Positions 15,597 through 22,422 of a stretch of 25,051 nt of DNA are shown here, piece by piece. The number at the start of each line of letters is the position of its first letter. Position 1 is the stretch's first letter. A program made the position numbers and the translations under genes. The notes beneath the pieces were generated by a model. The model searched no databases. It worked only from the letters and a program-made list of their open reading frames with translations, and was not told the origin of the DNA. The stretch is taken from positions 1 to 25,051 of the forward strand of contig CAZMCN010000014.1 of assembly GCA_964564845.1 (NCBI GenBank), in the 5' to 3' direction. The DNA comes from CAYXPG01 sp964564845 (GTDB taxonomy: Bacteria > Planctomycetota > Phycisphaerae > Sedimentisphaerales > Anaerobacaceae).

Positions 15597-16238
15597 TTAG
15601 GTTTTTGCTTTTCTTTTAGTGATTGTATTTACCAGCCCAAGCAGCAGTCCCAGTGTTATAAACGCCCCGACCGGCATACTCATCGCAGCGGCCGGCACGA
15701 ACCAGCCGCCGCTCTCTGCCGGGGCCAATACAGAAATCTCAAAGACCGCACCGGTCGATAAAATCTCTCTTATCCCGGCCAAAACGCACAGCGTCGCCGT
15801 GAAACCAATCCCCATCCCAAGCGCATCGATAATACTTAAAAGAAGAGGATTCTTACTGGCGCAGGCTTCTGCCCGGCAAATGATAATGCAATTGACAATA
15901 ATCAAAGGCACATACGGGCCGAGCGTTTCGCTCATTCTCGGCTGAAACGCCTTTAAGAACAAATCAGCAATTGTAACAAAAGTTGCTATCGTCAGCGTGA
16001 ACATCAGGATTCGCAGGTGCGGCTTGAGCAGGTTGCGCATCAGACTTACTACGACATTACTGCAAAACAGCACAAAGATAACGCTAAGCCCCATAGTCAG
16101 GGCCGGCTTGACCGCTGCGGTAACCGCCAGAGTCGGGCACATCCCAAGCAGCAGCCGGAAAACCGGATTCTCACGCCAAAGTCCCGCTATGAATGTTTCC
16201 TTAACAAGACCGGTCGAGATTTGTGATTCTTTTGCCAT
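15597..16238 (-). CDS. rnfE: Rnf complex subunit RnfE
   Basis: Integral membrane subunit, homologous to NqrD and paired with RnfA; 213 residues with about six membrane helices. Recognisable segments are FIAGLWRENPVFRLLLGMCPTLAVT with the conserved cysteine, LGPYVPLIIVNCIIICRAEACASKN with the second conserved cysteine, and LGMGIGFTATLCVLAGIREIL, which parallels the RnfA motif. It begins five bases after the rnfG stop, so it is probably translated by coupling; no good Shine-Dalgarno site is visible. The lysine-rich C-terminus is normal for the family. Confidence 0.95.
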   Translation of the reverse strand: MAKESQISTGLVKETFIAGLWRENPVFRLLLGMCPTLAVTAAVKPALTMGLSVIFVLFCSNVVVSLMRNLLKPHLRILMFTLTIATFVTIADLFLKAFQPRMSETLGPYVPLIIVNCIIICRAEACASKNPLLLSIIDALGMGIGFTATLCVLAGIREILSTGAVFEISVLAPAESGGWFVPAAAMSMPVGAFITLGLLLGLVNTITKRKAKT

Positions 16239-16243
16239 AGTTG

Positions 16244-16861
16244 TTATTTGCCTTTATTTAACAATCCTTTCTTCTGCAGTTGTGCTTTCACGTTATCTAC
16301 ATACGTATTAAATATTTTCACGACTGCTTCACTGCTGACGGTAGCTCCGGTTATCGCCACGATTTCGTCATCGATTTTTTCGGCATCGCCCGTTTTTACA
16401 AGCTTTACTTTTCCAGCCGGGGCATTCTTGAACTGGCTGGCGAAAAAGTCTTCTTTTATCCTGCTGCCGAAGCCCGGCGTCTCATTGCTCGCCAGAACAG
16501 CGAAACCTGCAAATTTCCGGAAGGCGCCGTCAACGGCAATAATCAATTCAATCTTGTCAGCAAAACCAGGGCCTTCGGCGTTAAACGACCAGCCGACACA
16601 TTTACCCTGCTGTGAGAGAGCCTTGTAAACCTTAGTTGTTAGTTCTTTGCCTTTGGCAGAGAGAACTTTCAGTTCAGCAGCCTTGTCAAATTGTTTGGCT
16701 TGCGGAAGCAGTGAATCCATCAGGTGATTGATTTTGTCGATTTTATTCTGCTCTACCCTCGGCGACCAGGCGGCGTTCGTAACCGCTATAAGCAAACCGA
16801 AGATAAACGATGAAACAATCAGCAGCCAGCTTTGTTCAATAAAGTGTTTTATTTTAAGCAT
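16244..16861 (-). CDS. rnfG: Rnf complex subunit RnfG (covalent FMN carrier)
   Basis: Periplasm-facing flavoprotein subunit, homologous to NqrC; 205 residues. One N-terminal membrane helix (about 12-30) is followed by the FMN-binding domain, which has SNETPGFGSRI at 125-135 and the flavinylation motif TGATVSS at 171-177. Thr174 is the expected site of phosphoester-linked FMN added by ApbE. The start overlaps the end of rnfD by eight bases. Confidence 0.95.
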   Translation of the reverse strand: MLKIKHFIEQSWLLIVSSFIFGLLIAVTNAAWSPRVEQNKIDKINHLMDSLLPQAKQFDKAAELKVLSAKGKELTTKVYKALSQQGKCVGWSFNAEGPGFADKIELIIAVDGAFRKFAGFAVLASNETPGFGSRIKEDFFASQFKNAPAGKVKLVKTGDAEKIDDEIVAITGATVSSEAVVKIFNTYVDNVKAQLQKKGLLNKGK

Positions 16862-17888
16862 TCGGCTTACCTCCTGCCGGCGTCAGTTTGCAGAGCCTGT
16901 CAATCAACGGCGTTACGGCATTCATCAAAAGAACAGAGAACATCACTCCTTCCGGATATTCTCCGACAATCCTTATTAGCATCGTGAGCGTCCCGACGCC
17001 TGCGCCGAAAATCCACATTCCCTTAGTGCTCAGCGGGGCGGTAACAGGGTCGGTAGCTATAAAAAATGCGCACAGCAATAACCCGCCACCTGCTAGGTGA
17101 GCCAGAGGCGATATATACGCATCTGGATTGAGCAGGTAAGCAATACTTCCAAAAAAAAAGGCAGAAGCCAAAACAGCCAATGGGATATGAAAGTTTATCG
17201 TCCGTCTGAGCAGCAAGAAAGCTGCGCCGATTAAAAGAGCCAGGGTGCTGGTTTCTCCCAGACAGCCCCCGATTTCGCCGGTGAACATTGCCCGGAGCTG
17301 TTTATTAACGAGGTAAGCGTTCTGTTTGGCCTTAATGGCCTGTTTGCTCAGGGCCAGCGGTGTTGCCTGCGTGCGTGCATCCACTATTTTGGCGGGGTCT
17401 GCTTCTGTCAGGGCGATTTTGGGCATCGCCGGATTAATCGTAGCAGGCACCGTCCAGGTTGTCATCAGCATACCAAAACTGGCGGTAAGAAACGCCCTGC
17501 CGACCATTGCAGGATTAAATATATTAGAGCCGAGCCCGCCAAAAACCATTTTACCAATAGCGATAGCGAAAGCACTGCCTATTATCGCCGCCCAGACAGG
17601 CAGAGTCGGCGGGAGAGAAAAGGCAAGAATTATGCCGGTAAGAACGGCACTGAAATCACCCAACGACTCGAACGGGTTGGGTCTGTTGCGTATTACATTA
17701 CAAAGTAATTCGGTTGCAACCGCCGAAATAACGCAGGTCGCAATAAGAACAAACGCATAGATTCTAAAATAATAGCCGGCCGCCGCCATCGCAGGGACAA
17801 GGCCGATTATGACATCGAGCATTACCCTGCGGGTCGAAAGCGGCTTGCTGATATGCGGCGATGACGAAACTGTTATATTATCGAGCAT
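16854..17888 (-). CDS. rnfD: Rnf complex subunit RnfD
   Basis: Large membrane subunit, homologous to NqrB; 344 residues with roughly nine to ten membrane helices. Family landmarks are SPHISKPLSTRRVMLDVIIGL at the start, NPFESLGDFSAVLTGIILAFSLPP, the GSNIFNPAMVGRAFL segment at 120-134, and FFIATDPVTAPLS near the C-terminus. The presumed covalent FMN threonine is Thr176 in the ATPL of VDARTQATPLA; the usual Ser-Gly before Ala-Thr is replaced by Thr-Gln here, so that site is less certain. AAAGG five bases before the ATG supports the start. It follows rnfC after 24 bases and overlaps rnfG. Confidence 0.95.
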   Translation of the reverse strand: MLDNITVSSSPHISKPLSTRRVMLDVIIGLVPAMAAAGYYFRIYAFVLIATCVISAVATELLCNVIRNRPNPFESLGDFSAVLTGIILAFSLPPTLPVWAAIIGSAFAIAIGKMVFGGLGSNIFNPAMVGRAFLTASFGMLMTTWTVPATINPAMPKIALTEADPAKIVDARTQATPLALSKQAIKAKQNAYLVNKQLRAMFTGEIGGCLGETSTLALLIGAAFLLLRRTINFHIPLAVLASAFFFGSIAYLLNPDAYISPLAHLAGGGLLLCAFFIATDPVTAPLSTKGMWIFGAGVGTLTMLIRIVGEYPEGVMFSVLLMNAVTPLIDRLCKLTPAGGKPNA

Positions 17889-17912
17889 TTAGCCTTTCCA
17901 ATCTTAATCAAC

Positions 17913-19283
17913 TTACTTTTTCTTTTTATTGGCAAGAAGGACTTTGCCTGTCTTGATATATCCTGTCAGCTCTATATTTGCGGGGCAGACATAACTGCAG
18001 CAGCCGCACTCAATACAGGCACTGAGATAATAGCTCTGTGCCAAGTCCAATAAATTGTGTTTGACGGCGTGGGCAATTCTTGTGGGATTTAGATGTTCGG
18101 GGCAAACCTCCAGACATCTGCCGCAGCGAATACACGGCGTTTGTCGCCGGGCGAATTTGGCCCTGCCGATTTGCCGCTTCGTTAAGACCGTTATTGCGCC
18201 GGTGGTCTTTGTAACCGGCATTGTCAAATCGGCAATTGCTATTCCCATCATCGGACCGCCGAGAATGACCTTTACAGCTTCGTCTCTGAGGCCGCCACAG
18301 AACTCAATCAGCTCACTGACCGACGTTCCAATCGCAACATAGAAATTACCCGGACTGGCAATGGCTTCTCCGGTAACGGTTACGACCCTGTGTGTCAGAG
18401 GCCGGTTACAAACGAGAGCTTCGGCAATCGCCGCAGCAGTGGCGACGTTGAGCACCACAACACCAATCATCGGCGGAATACCGGCGGTAGGGACATCCTT
18501 TTTCAAAATCGACTTTATAAGCTGTCTTTCACCGCCCTGCGGATATTTCGTTTTGACGGGAACAACCTTAATGCCGTCACCATTTTTATAAGCTTTCAGT
18601 GCATCATTGAAAACTTCTATAACATCCGGCTTATTATCTTCGACTCCGATGAAAACTCTGGAACAGCCGGACGCCTTTCGGGCCAGCTTGATTCCGGCGA
18701 TTATTTGATTAGTCCATTCAAGCATAATCCGATAATCACAGGTGATATACGGCTCGCACTCACATGCGTTGATAATCAATGTATCCTTGGGCGCTTTCTC
18801 ATCCGGCTTTATTTTCACCGATGTCGGAAAGCCTGCCCCTCCCATACCGACCATACCGCCGGCGCGTACCGCATCGAATATCTGCTCTTGCGAGTAGTTT
18901 TCATCTGTAAAATCGCTCGTAAACTTCCCGGCGCAGGGCTGCTTGACCGAATCGCCCTGGGGGTCTGTCTCTATTATTATCGCCGGACTTCGGCCAAGAA
19001 CTGCGTGTGACTGCAGTGCAATTTGTTTGACTTTGCCATTGACGGGTGAATGGACGGGGGAAGAAACAAATGCCTCGCTGTCGCCGATTTTTTGGCCTGC
19101 CTGAACCTCGTCACCTTTGTTGACGAGTGGCTTACAGGGAGCACCAATATGTTGACACAACATTATCGCAAGCTGTTTACTAAGCGGGGCCTGTCGGATT
19201 TCACATCCTCGAGTAAGGTCTTTACTCTGTGGAGGGTGTGTCCCGCCGGGAAATGTAATTCTGCTTTTTGTATCGACTTTCAT
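17913..19283 (-). CDS. rnfC: Rnf complex subunit RnfC (NADH-side)
   Basis: Peripheral subunit that exchanges electrons with NAD(H); 456 residues. The N-terminal RnfC barrel (GGTHPPQSKDLT, SPVHSPVNGKVKQI) is followed by the FMN/NADH-binding region with MGGAGFPTSVKI (147-158) and KYPQGGERQLI (246-256), an SLBB-like segment, and two [4Fe-4S] motifs with Cys384, 387, 390, 394 and Cys423, 426, 429, 433. The size matches compact RnfC proteins of acetogens and is well below the extended proteobacterial form. The ATG at 19283 has no strong Shine-Dalgarno site. It is the first structural rnf gene, 17 bases after the RseC-like gene. Confidence 0.95.
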   Translation of the reverse strand: MKVDTKSRITFPGGTHPPQSKDLTRGCEIRQAPLSKQLAIMLCQHIGAPCKPLVNKGDEVQAGQKIGDSEAFVSSPVHSPVNGKVKQIALQSHAVLGRSPAIIIETDPQGDSVKQPCAGKFTSDFTDENYSQEQIFDAVRAGGMVGMGGAGFPTSVKIKPDEKAPKDTLIINACECEPYITCDYRIMLEWTNQIIAGIKLARKASGCSRVFIGVEDNKPDVIEVFNDALKAYKNGDGIKVVPVKTKYPQGGERQLIKSILKKDVPTAGIPPMIGVVVLNVATAAAIAEALVCNRPLTHRVVTVTGEAIASPGNFYVAIGTSVSELIEFCGGLRDEAVKVILGGPMMGIAIADLTMPVTKTTGAITVLTKRQIGRAKFARRQTPCIRCGRCLEVCPEHLNPTRIAHAVKHNLLDLAQSYYLSACIECGCCSYVCPANIELTGYIKTGKVLLANKKKK

Positions 19284-19300
19284 TTTGAAAATTTCTGGGA

Positions 19301-19648
19301 TTACTTATTTTTTACCGCTGAGCCGGTTACCTTTTTGATAATCAATATAAATATAAAAGTTACCGCCAGAGCCAGCAAAAAGCTAATGGCCGTTTGCAGT
19401 TCTTCGGCATTTATCAGACCGCCATTTTGCGCTTCCTGCGAAACGCCGACGCCTGCATTGGCTAAAATTGCCTTAAAAATCGCTAAAACCGCAATAAAAA
19501 CCACCAGCGGCAGCAGGAAAGCAACCACAACTCCCCAGGCGACCGAAGGACCTTCAGCTTTACCCAACTTTCGATAGACATCCTGACATTTATCAGCCTG
19601 GCTGCAGCCTCGACAAAAATCCTCCTGGGCCATAGTTTTTGCTACCAT
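19301..19648 (-). CDS. Short RseC/RsxC-associated-type membrane protein heading the rnf operon
   Basis: Small membrane protein of 115 residues (110 if the ATG at 19633 is used). A cysteine motif C-x2-C-x5-C (CRGCSQADKC) is followed a few residues later by KLG, then two membrane helices (about 35-60 and 87-108) and a Lys-rich end. This matches the middle and C-terminal part of RseC (E. coli CSSCASRAGC, then NKLG and two membrane helices, from memory), but the N-terminal beta domain of RseC is absent. RseC is linked to the Rnf-like Rsx complex in reducing SoxR. Its place at the operon head, 17 bases before rnfC, supports a role with Rnf. A promoter candidate lies just upstream. Confidence 0.6.
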   Translation of the reverse strand: MVAKTMAQEDFCRGCSQADKCQDVYRKLGKAEGPSVAWGVVVAFLLPLVVFIAVLAIFKAILANAGVGVSQEAQNGGLINAEELQTAISFLLALAVTFIFILIIKKVTGSAVKNK

Positions 19649-19663
19649 ACAAAAATTTCAGAA

Positions 19664-19692
19664 TTTATAATAAATGTCAGACAGCTTCTCAA
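19664..19692 (-). promoter_or_regulatory. Sigma70-type promoter candidate for the rnf operon
   Basis: On the minus strand TTGAGA (19687-19692) and TATAAA (19664-19669) are separated by exactly 17 bases, each with one mismatch to consensus. Initiation near 19657 gives a leader of about nine bases to the ATG at 19648 or 24 bases to the ATG at 19633. Confidence 0.55.
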
Positions 19693-19725
19693 ATAAAACC
19701 TTCATAATAATTGAAAAAGATGATT

Positions 19726-20526
19726 ATGTCAAAAAAAAAATGGCTGTTGACATTAGCTCTGTCCCTTTGCCTTTTCAGCGGCTGCGCAACCAATCCGATT
19801 ACCGGGCAAAAACAGCTTATGTTAATTCCCGAGCAGCAGGACATCGCAATAGGCCGCAAATACGCTCCTGAAATTGAAAGACAAATGGGCGGCAGAATCC
19901 CCAACGAAAGTCTTCAAAATTATATCGATACCGTAGGCCAAAAAATAGCGCGCGTCAGCCACAAGCCAAATCTGCAATATCACTTCACGGCCCTGGACGA
20001 AAAATCAACGAACGCCTTCGCTCTGCCCGGCGGATACGTCTTTATCACAAAGGGAATGCTCGAAAAACTTTCAACCGAAGCTCAACTTGCCGGCATTTTA
20101 GCACATGAGATAACCCATATTGTCGCACGACACTCCGCGGCCGCTATGAGCAGAGAGATTGGGGTGGATATTCTGCTTTCCGCTGTTACCACCGATAAGA
20201 CGCCGCAAGGCGTAAAAACAGCGGCAAATCTGACAAGACAGATTTTGGGACTTCGATACAGCAGAAGTGACGAGCGAGAAGCTGATTTGGCCGGGCTGGA
20301 TTATATGGTGCGGGCCGGCTACAACCCTTACGGAATGATTGAGACTATGCAGATGCTGCAAAATGAACAAAAGACAAGGCCAATCGAATTCTTCTCAACG
20401 CATCCGGCACCTCAAAACCGCTTAACATATCTGACTCAAACTATTCAAACAAAATATTTTTCCTCTGCGGACCTGAAAGTAGGTAAAGAAGATTATCACA
20501 GGTCTGTCACAGAGCAGTTAAGATAA
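19726..20526 (+). CDS. M48-family zinc metalloprotease lipoprotein
   Basis: Periplasmic M48 peptidase, 266 residues, of the BepA/LoiP/YggG group that clears misassembled outer-membrane proteins. The signal peptide ends in the lipobox LFSGC (Cys20) and is followed by the typical ATNPITGQKQLMLIPEQQDIAIG. The zinc site is HEITH (127-131), with the third ligand Glu185 in DEREADLAGLDYM. A TPR tail as in BepA is missing, so it is the short form. In-frame starts at ATG 19720 and TTG 19711 are possible; none has a clear Shine-Dalgarno site, and I prefer 19726 because it gives a normal MSKKKWLL signal start. It is divergent from the rnf operon, sharing a 77-base gap. Confidence 0.9.
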   Translation: MSKKKWLLTLALSLCLFSGCATNPITGQKQLMLIPEQQDIAIGRKYAPEIERQMGGRIPNESLQNYIDTVGQKIARVSHKPNLQYHFTALDEKSTNAFALPGGYVFITKGMLEKLSTEAQLAGILAHEITHIVARHSAAAMSREIGVDILLSAVTTDKTPQGVKTAANLTRQILGLRYSRSDEREADLAGLDYMVRAGYNPYGMIETMQMLQNEQKTRPIEFFSTHPAPQNRLTYLTQTIQTKYFSSADLKVGKEDYHRSVTEQLR

Positions 20527-20667
20527 CCAATCGTATCTGCTACGGCAAACAAAGCAGGACGTAGAAAATAATGCCGAATATAAAAACCCAAGGTCGGGAT
20601 AAATTTGCTTGCAATAGCCGGAAGTGTTTTATAAATTGTGGGTGTTTTTGGTGAATTTTGAAACTCC

Positions 20668-20741
20668 GGCGGCGTAGCTCAGCTGGTTAGAGCATGGGAT
20701 TCATAAGCCCAGGGTCGTTGGTTCGAGTCCAACCGCCGCTA
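20668..20741 (+). tRNA. tRNA-Met (anticodon CAT)
   Basis: A 74-base cloverleaf: acceptor GGCGGCG/CGCCGCT with G1-U72 wobble, D arm with GCTC/GAGC, anticodon CAT at 20702-20704, a 5-base variable loop, T arm GTTGG-TTCGAGT-CCAAC, discriminator A, no encoded CCA. The anticodon stem has an A-G mismatch at 31:39. Elongator Met is preferred; Ile2 with a lysidine-modified CAT is the alternative. Confidence 0.93.
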
Positions 20742-20743
20742 AT

Positions 20744-20806
20744 TAGTTGATAGTTATGAGTTCATAGTTCGTAAACTATGAACTACAAACTAAAAACTAC
20801 GAACTA
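20744..20806. repeat. Inverted heptad array between the two tRNAs
   Basis: Nine exact 7-base periods fill the tRNA spacer. Units 1-4 (20744-20771) carry TAGTT plus two variable bases (unit 3 is GAGTT). Units 5-9 (20772-20806) carry two variable bases plus AACTA, the same word on the other strand. The switch point forms a perfect 11-base stem, AGTTCATAGTT/AACTATGAACT, with a 4-base loop. Confidence 0.85.
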
Positions 20807-20810
20807 AATT

Positions 20811-20883
20811 GCCCCCATCGTCTAGCGGCCTAGGATATCAGGTTCTCATCCTGGAGACAGGGGTTCGACTCCCCTTGGGGGTA
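20811..20883 (+). tRNA. tRNA-Glu (anticodon CTC), integration target
   Basis: A 73-base cloverleaf: acceptor GCCCCCA/TGGGGGT, anticodon CTC at 20845-20847, short 4-base variable loop, T arm AGGGG-TTCGACT-CCCCT, discriminator A, no encoded CCA. The integrase gene runs into it from the opposite strand, so its 3' half is the likely attachment core. Confidence 0.95.
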
Positions 20884-22162
20884 TCAGACAAAATTTGTCT
20901 GGAATTGTATTGCCTTGCATATTGTTGCAAGCTGTTGCAAAACAAGGTGTTAAATCAGTCCCCTTGTTTTGCTCTTGCGAATCAATGCAAGGCTCTGCGG
21001 CAGTGTTCAGGCCACTTTCTGTCCCCGAATTAGGCCACCTTTTTTCAACCGCTCTTTGGAAGTGTCCTTCGTGTGTTTGCAGATAATGCTTTCGGGCAAC
21101 ATCAGGGCTGTTTCCAAGCCATTCAGTAACAACGTGAACAGGAAAATCTTCTACCAGTTCAGTTTCTCTGCTCGACCTTAGATTCTGGAATGTTTTACCC
21201 CAGGGTTTAAGCCCTGCCCGCTTAATTATTCGGTGGGCTTGTGTACGAAGGTTACTGCTGATATTCAAATCTATATTGATGACTCGTTTTTGTCCGGCTT
21301 CTGCTTGCTGAAATGCTTCTATAAGATAAAACTCAAGTTCTGGAAACAACGGACAAATTCTTGTTTCCTTGCCTTCGATATGTTCGGTTTTGGGGCTATG
21401 AATAATAAAACGCTTTTTGTCCCAGAGAATATCATCCCAAGTTAGCCCATATAGCTCGGAAGGGGTTCTCAAGCCGCCATAGCGTGCCAGAGCAAAGATA
21501 AGCCGCCATTCATTATTGGGGCAGGCGTCCAAAACTTTTTGAATATCCTCACGGCTAATAAATTGCTGCCGCTTGGGATTAGATACCGTACTTGTGGGAA
21601 TGCCGTCAAAGGGATTTTCATCAATAAGGCGTTTTCTGCGTGCTGCTGCAAAAAACTGTTTGACCCGCTTACAGCGCCGCCGGACAGTGTTTTCGGCAAG
21701 CCCCAGTTCCAACAGGTGTCGGCGAAATTCCTCAGCATCATAGCTGTTGAAATCAGCTATGCTCATACTCGTATTACCAAAATCGAAAAGAGAATTACGG
21801 GCGGCAAGCATATTCCGTTTCGTGTTGGGTTTTATATCAGTTCGGTTTTCAATATAGCTATCTACCCATTTAGCCAAAGCAACTTCTGCTTTTCGTTCCA
21901 TTGGTTCAACAAGCCCAAGAGCTTCCAAGCGTTTTCGTACAGAGTTGGTAAGACCGTTAAGCCAATCCTGAACAGATATAGAAATTTCAGAGCCTGTATT
22001 TTTGGCTTTGATGAGATTCTCAACGTTGATTTTCGCTGTTTCCGCCTGCCGTTTGGTAATTTTACCGAAACCAATTCGGGGGCGGTTTGGTGATTCCCCA
22101 TCAGATAAACGTATTCGATAAGTTTTGCCGTTTTTATTGTTTCGATATTCAATACTTGCCAT
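20846..22162 (-). CDS. Tyrosine recombinase (element integrase)
   Basis: Site-specific recombinase, 438 residues, that would integrate and excise the element. An N-terminal arm-binding part (about 1-60) is followed by a SAM-like core-binding domain (95-190, with NTVRRRCKRVKQFFAAARR) and the catalytic domain with Arg232 (YGGLRTPSE), Lys258 (HSPKTEH), Arg329 (FQNLRSSRETEL) and Tyr360 (ARKHYLQ). The usual HxxR histidine is Gln326, and the later His/Trp position is Asn351. The FQNLRSSRETEL and VTEWLGNSP style is that of planctomycete integrases. After the tyrosine comes a tail of about 78 residues whose last eleven codons and stop lie in antisense tRNA-Glu. The start overlaps the XRE stop as TAATG. 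Confidence 0.93.
   Translation of the reverse strand: MASIEYRNNKNGKTYRIRLSDGESPNRPRIGFGKITKRQAETAKINVENLIKAKNTGSEISISVQDWLNGLTNSVRKRLEALGLVEPMERKAEVALAKWVDSYIENRTDIKPNTKRNMLAARNSLFDFGNTSMSIADFNSYDAEEFRRHLLELGLAENTVRRRCKRVKQFFAAARRKRLIDENPFDGIPTSTVSNPKRQQFISREDIQKVLDACPNNEWRLIFALARYGGLRTPSELYGLTWDDILWDKKRFIIHSPKTEHIEGKETRICPLFPELEFYLIEAFQQAEAGQKRVINIDLNISSNLRTQAHRIIKRAGLKPWGKTFQNLRSSRETELVEDFPVHVVTEWLGNSPDVARKHYLQTHEGHFQRAVEKRWPNSGTESGLNTAAEPCIDSQEQNKGTDLTPCFATACNNMQGNTIPDKFCLIPPRGVEPLSPG
20849..20883. other. Candidate attachment core (tRNA-Glu 3' half / integrase 3' end)
   Basis: The shared segment runs from the anticodon loop to the discriminator base of tRNA-Glu and also encodes, on the other strand, the last eleven integrase codons (PPRGVEPLSPG). 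Tyrosine integrases commonly recombine in the anticodon or T-loop part of tRNA genes. The exact crossover cannot be fixed without the other junction. Confidence 0.6.
20885..20901. repeat. Perfect 8-base dyad beside the attachment core
   Basis: CAGACAAA and TTTGTCTG flank a single central A, starting two bases after the tRNA-Glu discriminator base. It could be an integrase core-type site or a small hairpin behind the tRNA. Confidence 0.7.
20912..20993. repeat. Nested inverted repeats in the integrase 3' end
   Basis: Outer arms GCCTTGCAT (20912-20920) and ATGCAAGGC (20985-20993) enclose perfect 11-base inner arms GCAAAACAAGG (20937-20947) and CCTTGTTTTGC (20962-20972) around a 14-base loop. 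Two TGTTGCAA words lie ten bases apart at 20923-20940. The coding sequence here is the non-catalytic tail of the integrase. Confidence 0.75.
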
Positions 22163-22386
22163 TATTTTCCCCTTTGTTTTTTGGGTTTCTTTTTCAACGC
22201 CAATTCCATCTCAAAGTATTTAAGTAGAATATCAGCAGTTTCGCAGTAAACGGTTTTACCCTGCATAACCTTGCAAAGCTGGCTTTCAGAAACACCTGAT
22301 TCTTTTGCGATTTGGTAGCGGGTCTTACCGCTTTTTTTAATTTTCTGTCGAATTGTTTCTAAAATCATATTTCCCATTCTACACAT
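22162..22386 (-). CDS. Small XRE-family HTH regulator
   Basis: DNA-binding protein of 74 residues. The helix-turn-helix is TRYQIAKESGVSESQLCKVMQG, the Cro/C1 form, preceded by ILETIRQKIKKSG and followed by a short helix and a basic tail (KKKPKKQRGK). In-frame ATGs at 22377 and 22368 are possible true starts; GGGA is just before the latter. Its stop and the integrase start share one base (TAATG), so the two are likely translated together. It would be a local repressor or recombination regulator, and the TGGCGGA boxes upstream of the neighbouring gene are possible targets; this is inference. Confidence 0.8.
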   Translation of the reverse strand: MCRMGNMILETIRQKIKKSGKTRYQIAKESGVSESQLCKVMQGKTVYCETADILLKYFEMELALKKKPKKQRGK

Positions 22387-22422
22387 TACTTTCTATTTGT
22401 AAAGCATAAAATCTGAAATTTT

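Noticed and set aside
20605..20635. Promoter for tRNA-Met (TTGCTT or TTGCAA with TATAAA)
   Set aside because: Spacings are 19 and 15 bases, both off optimum; not strong enough to list.
20744..20806. CRISPR array
   Set aside because: The repeat period is 7 bases with no spacers; there are no cas genes.
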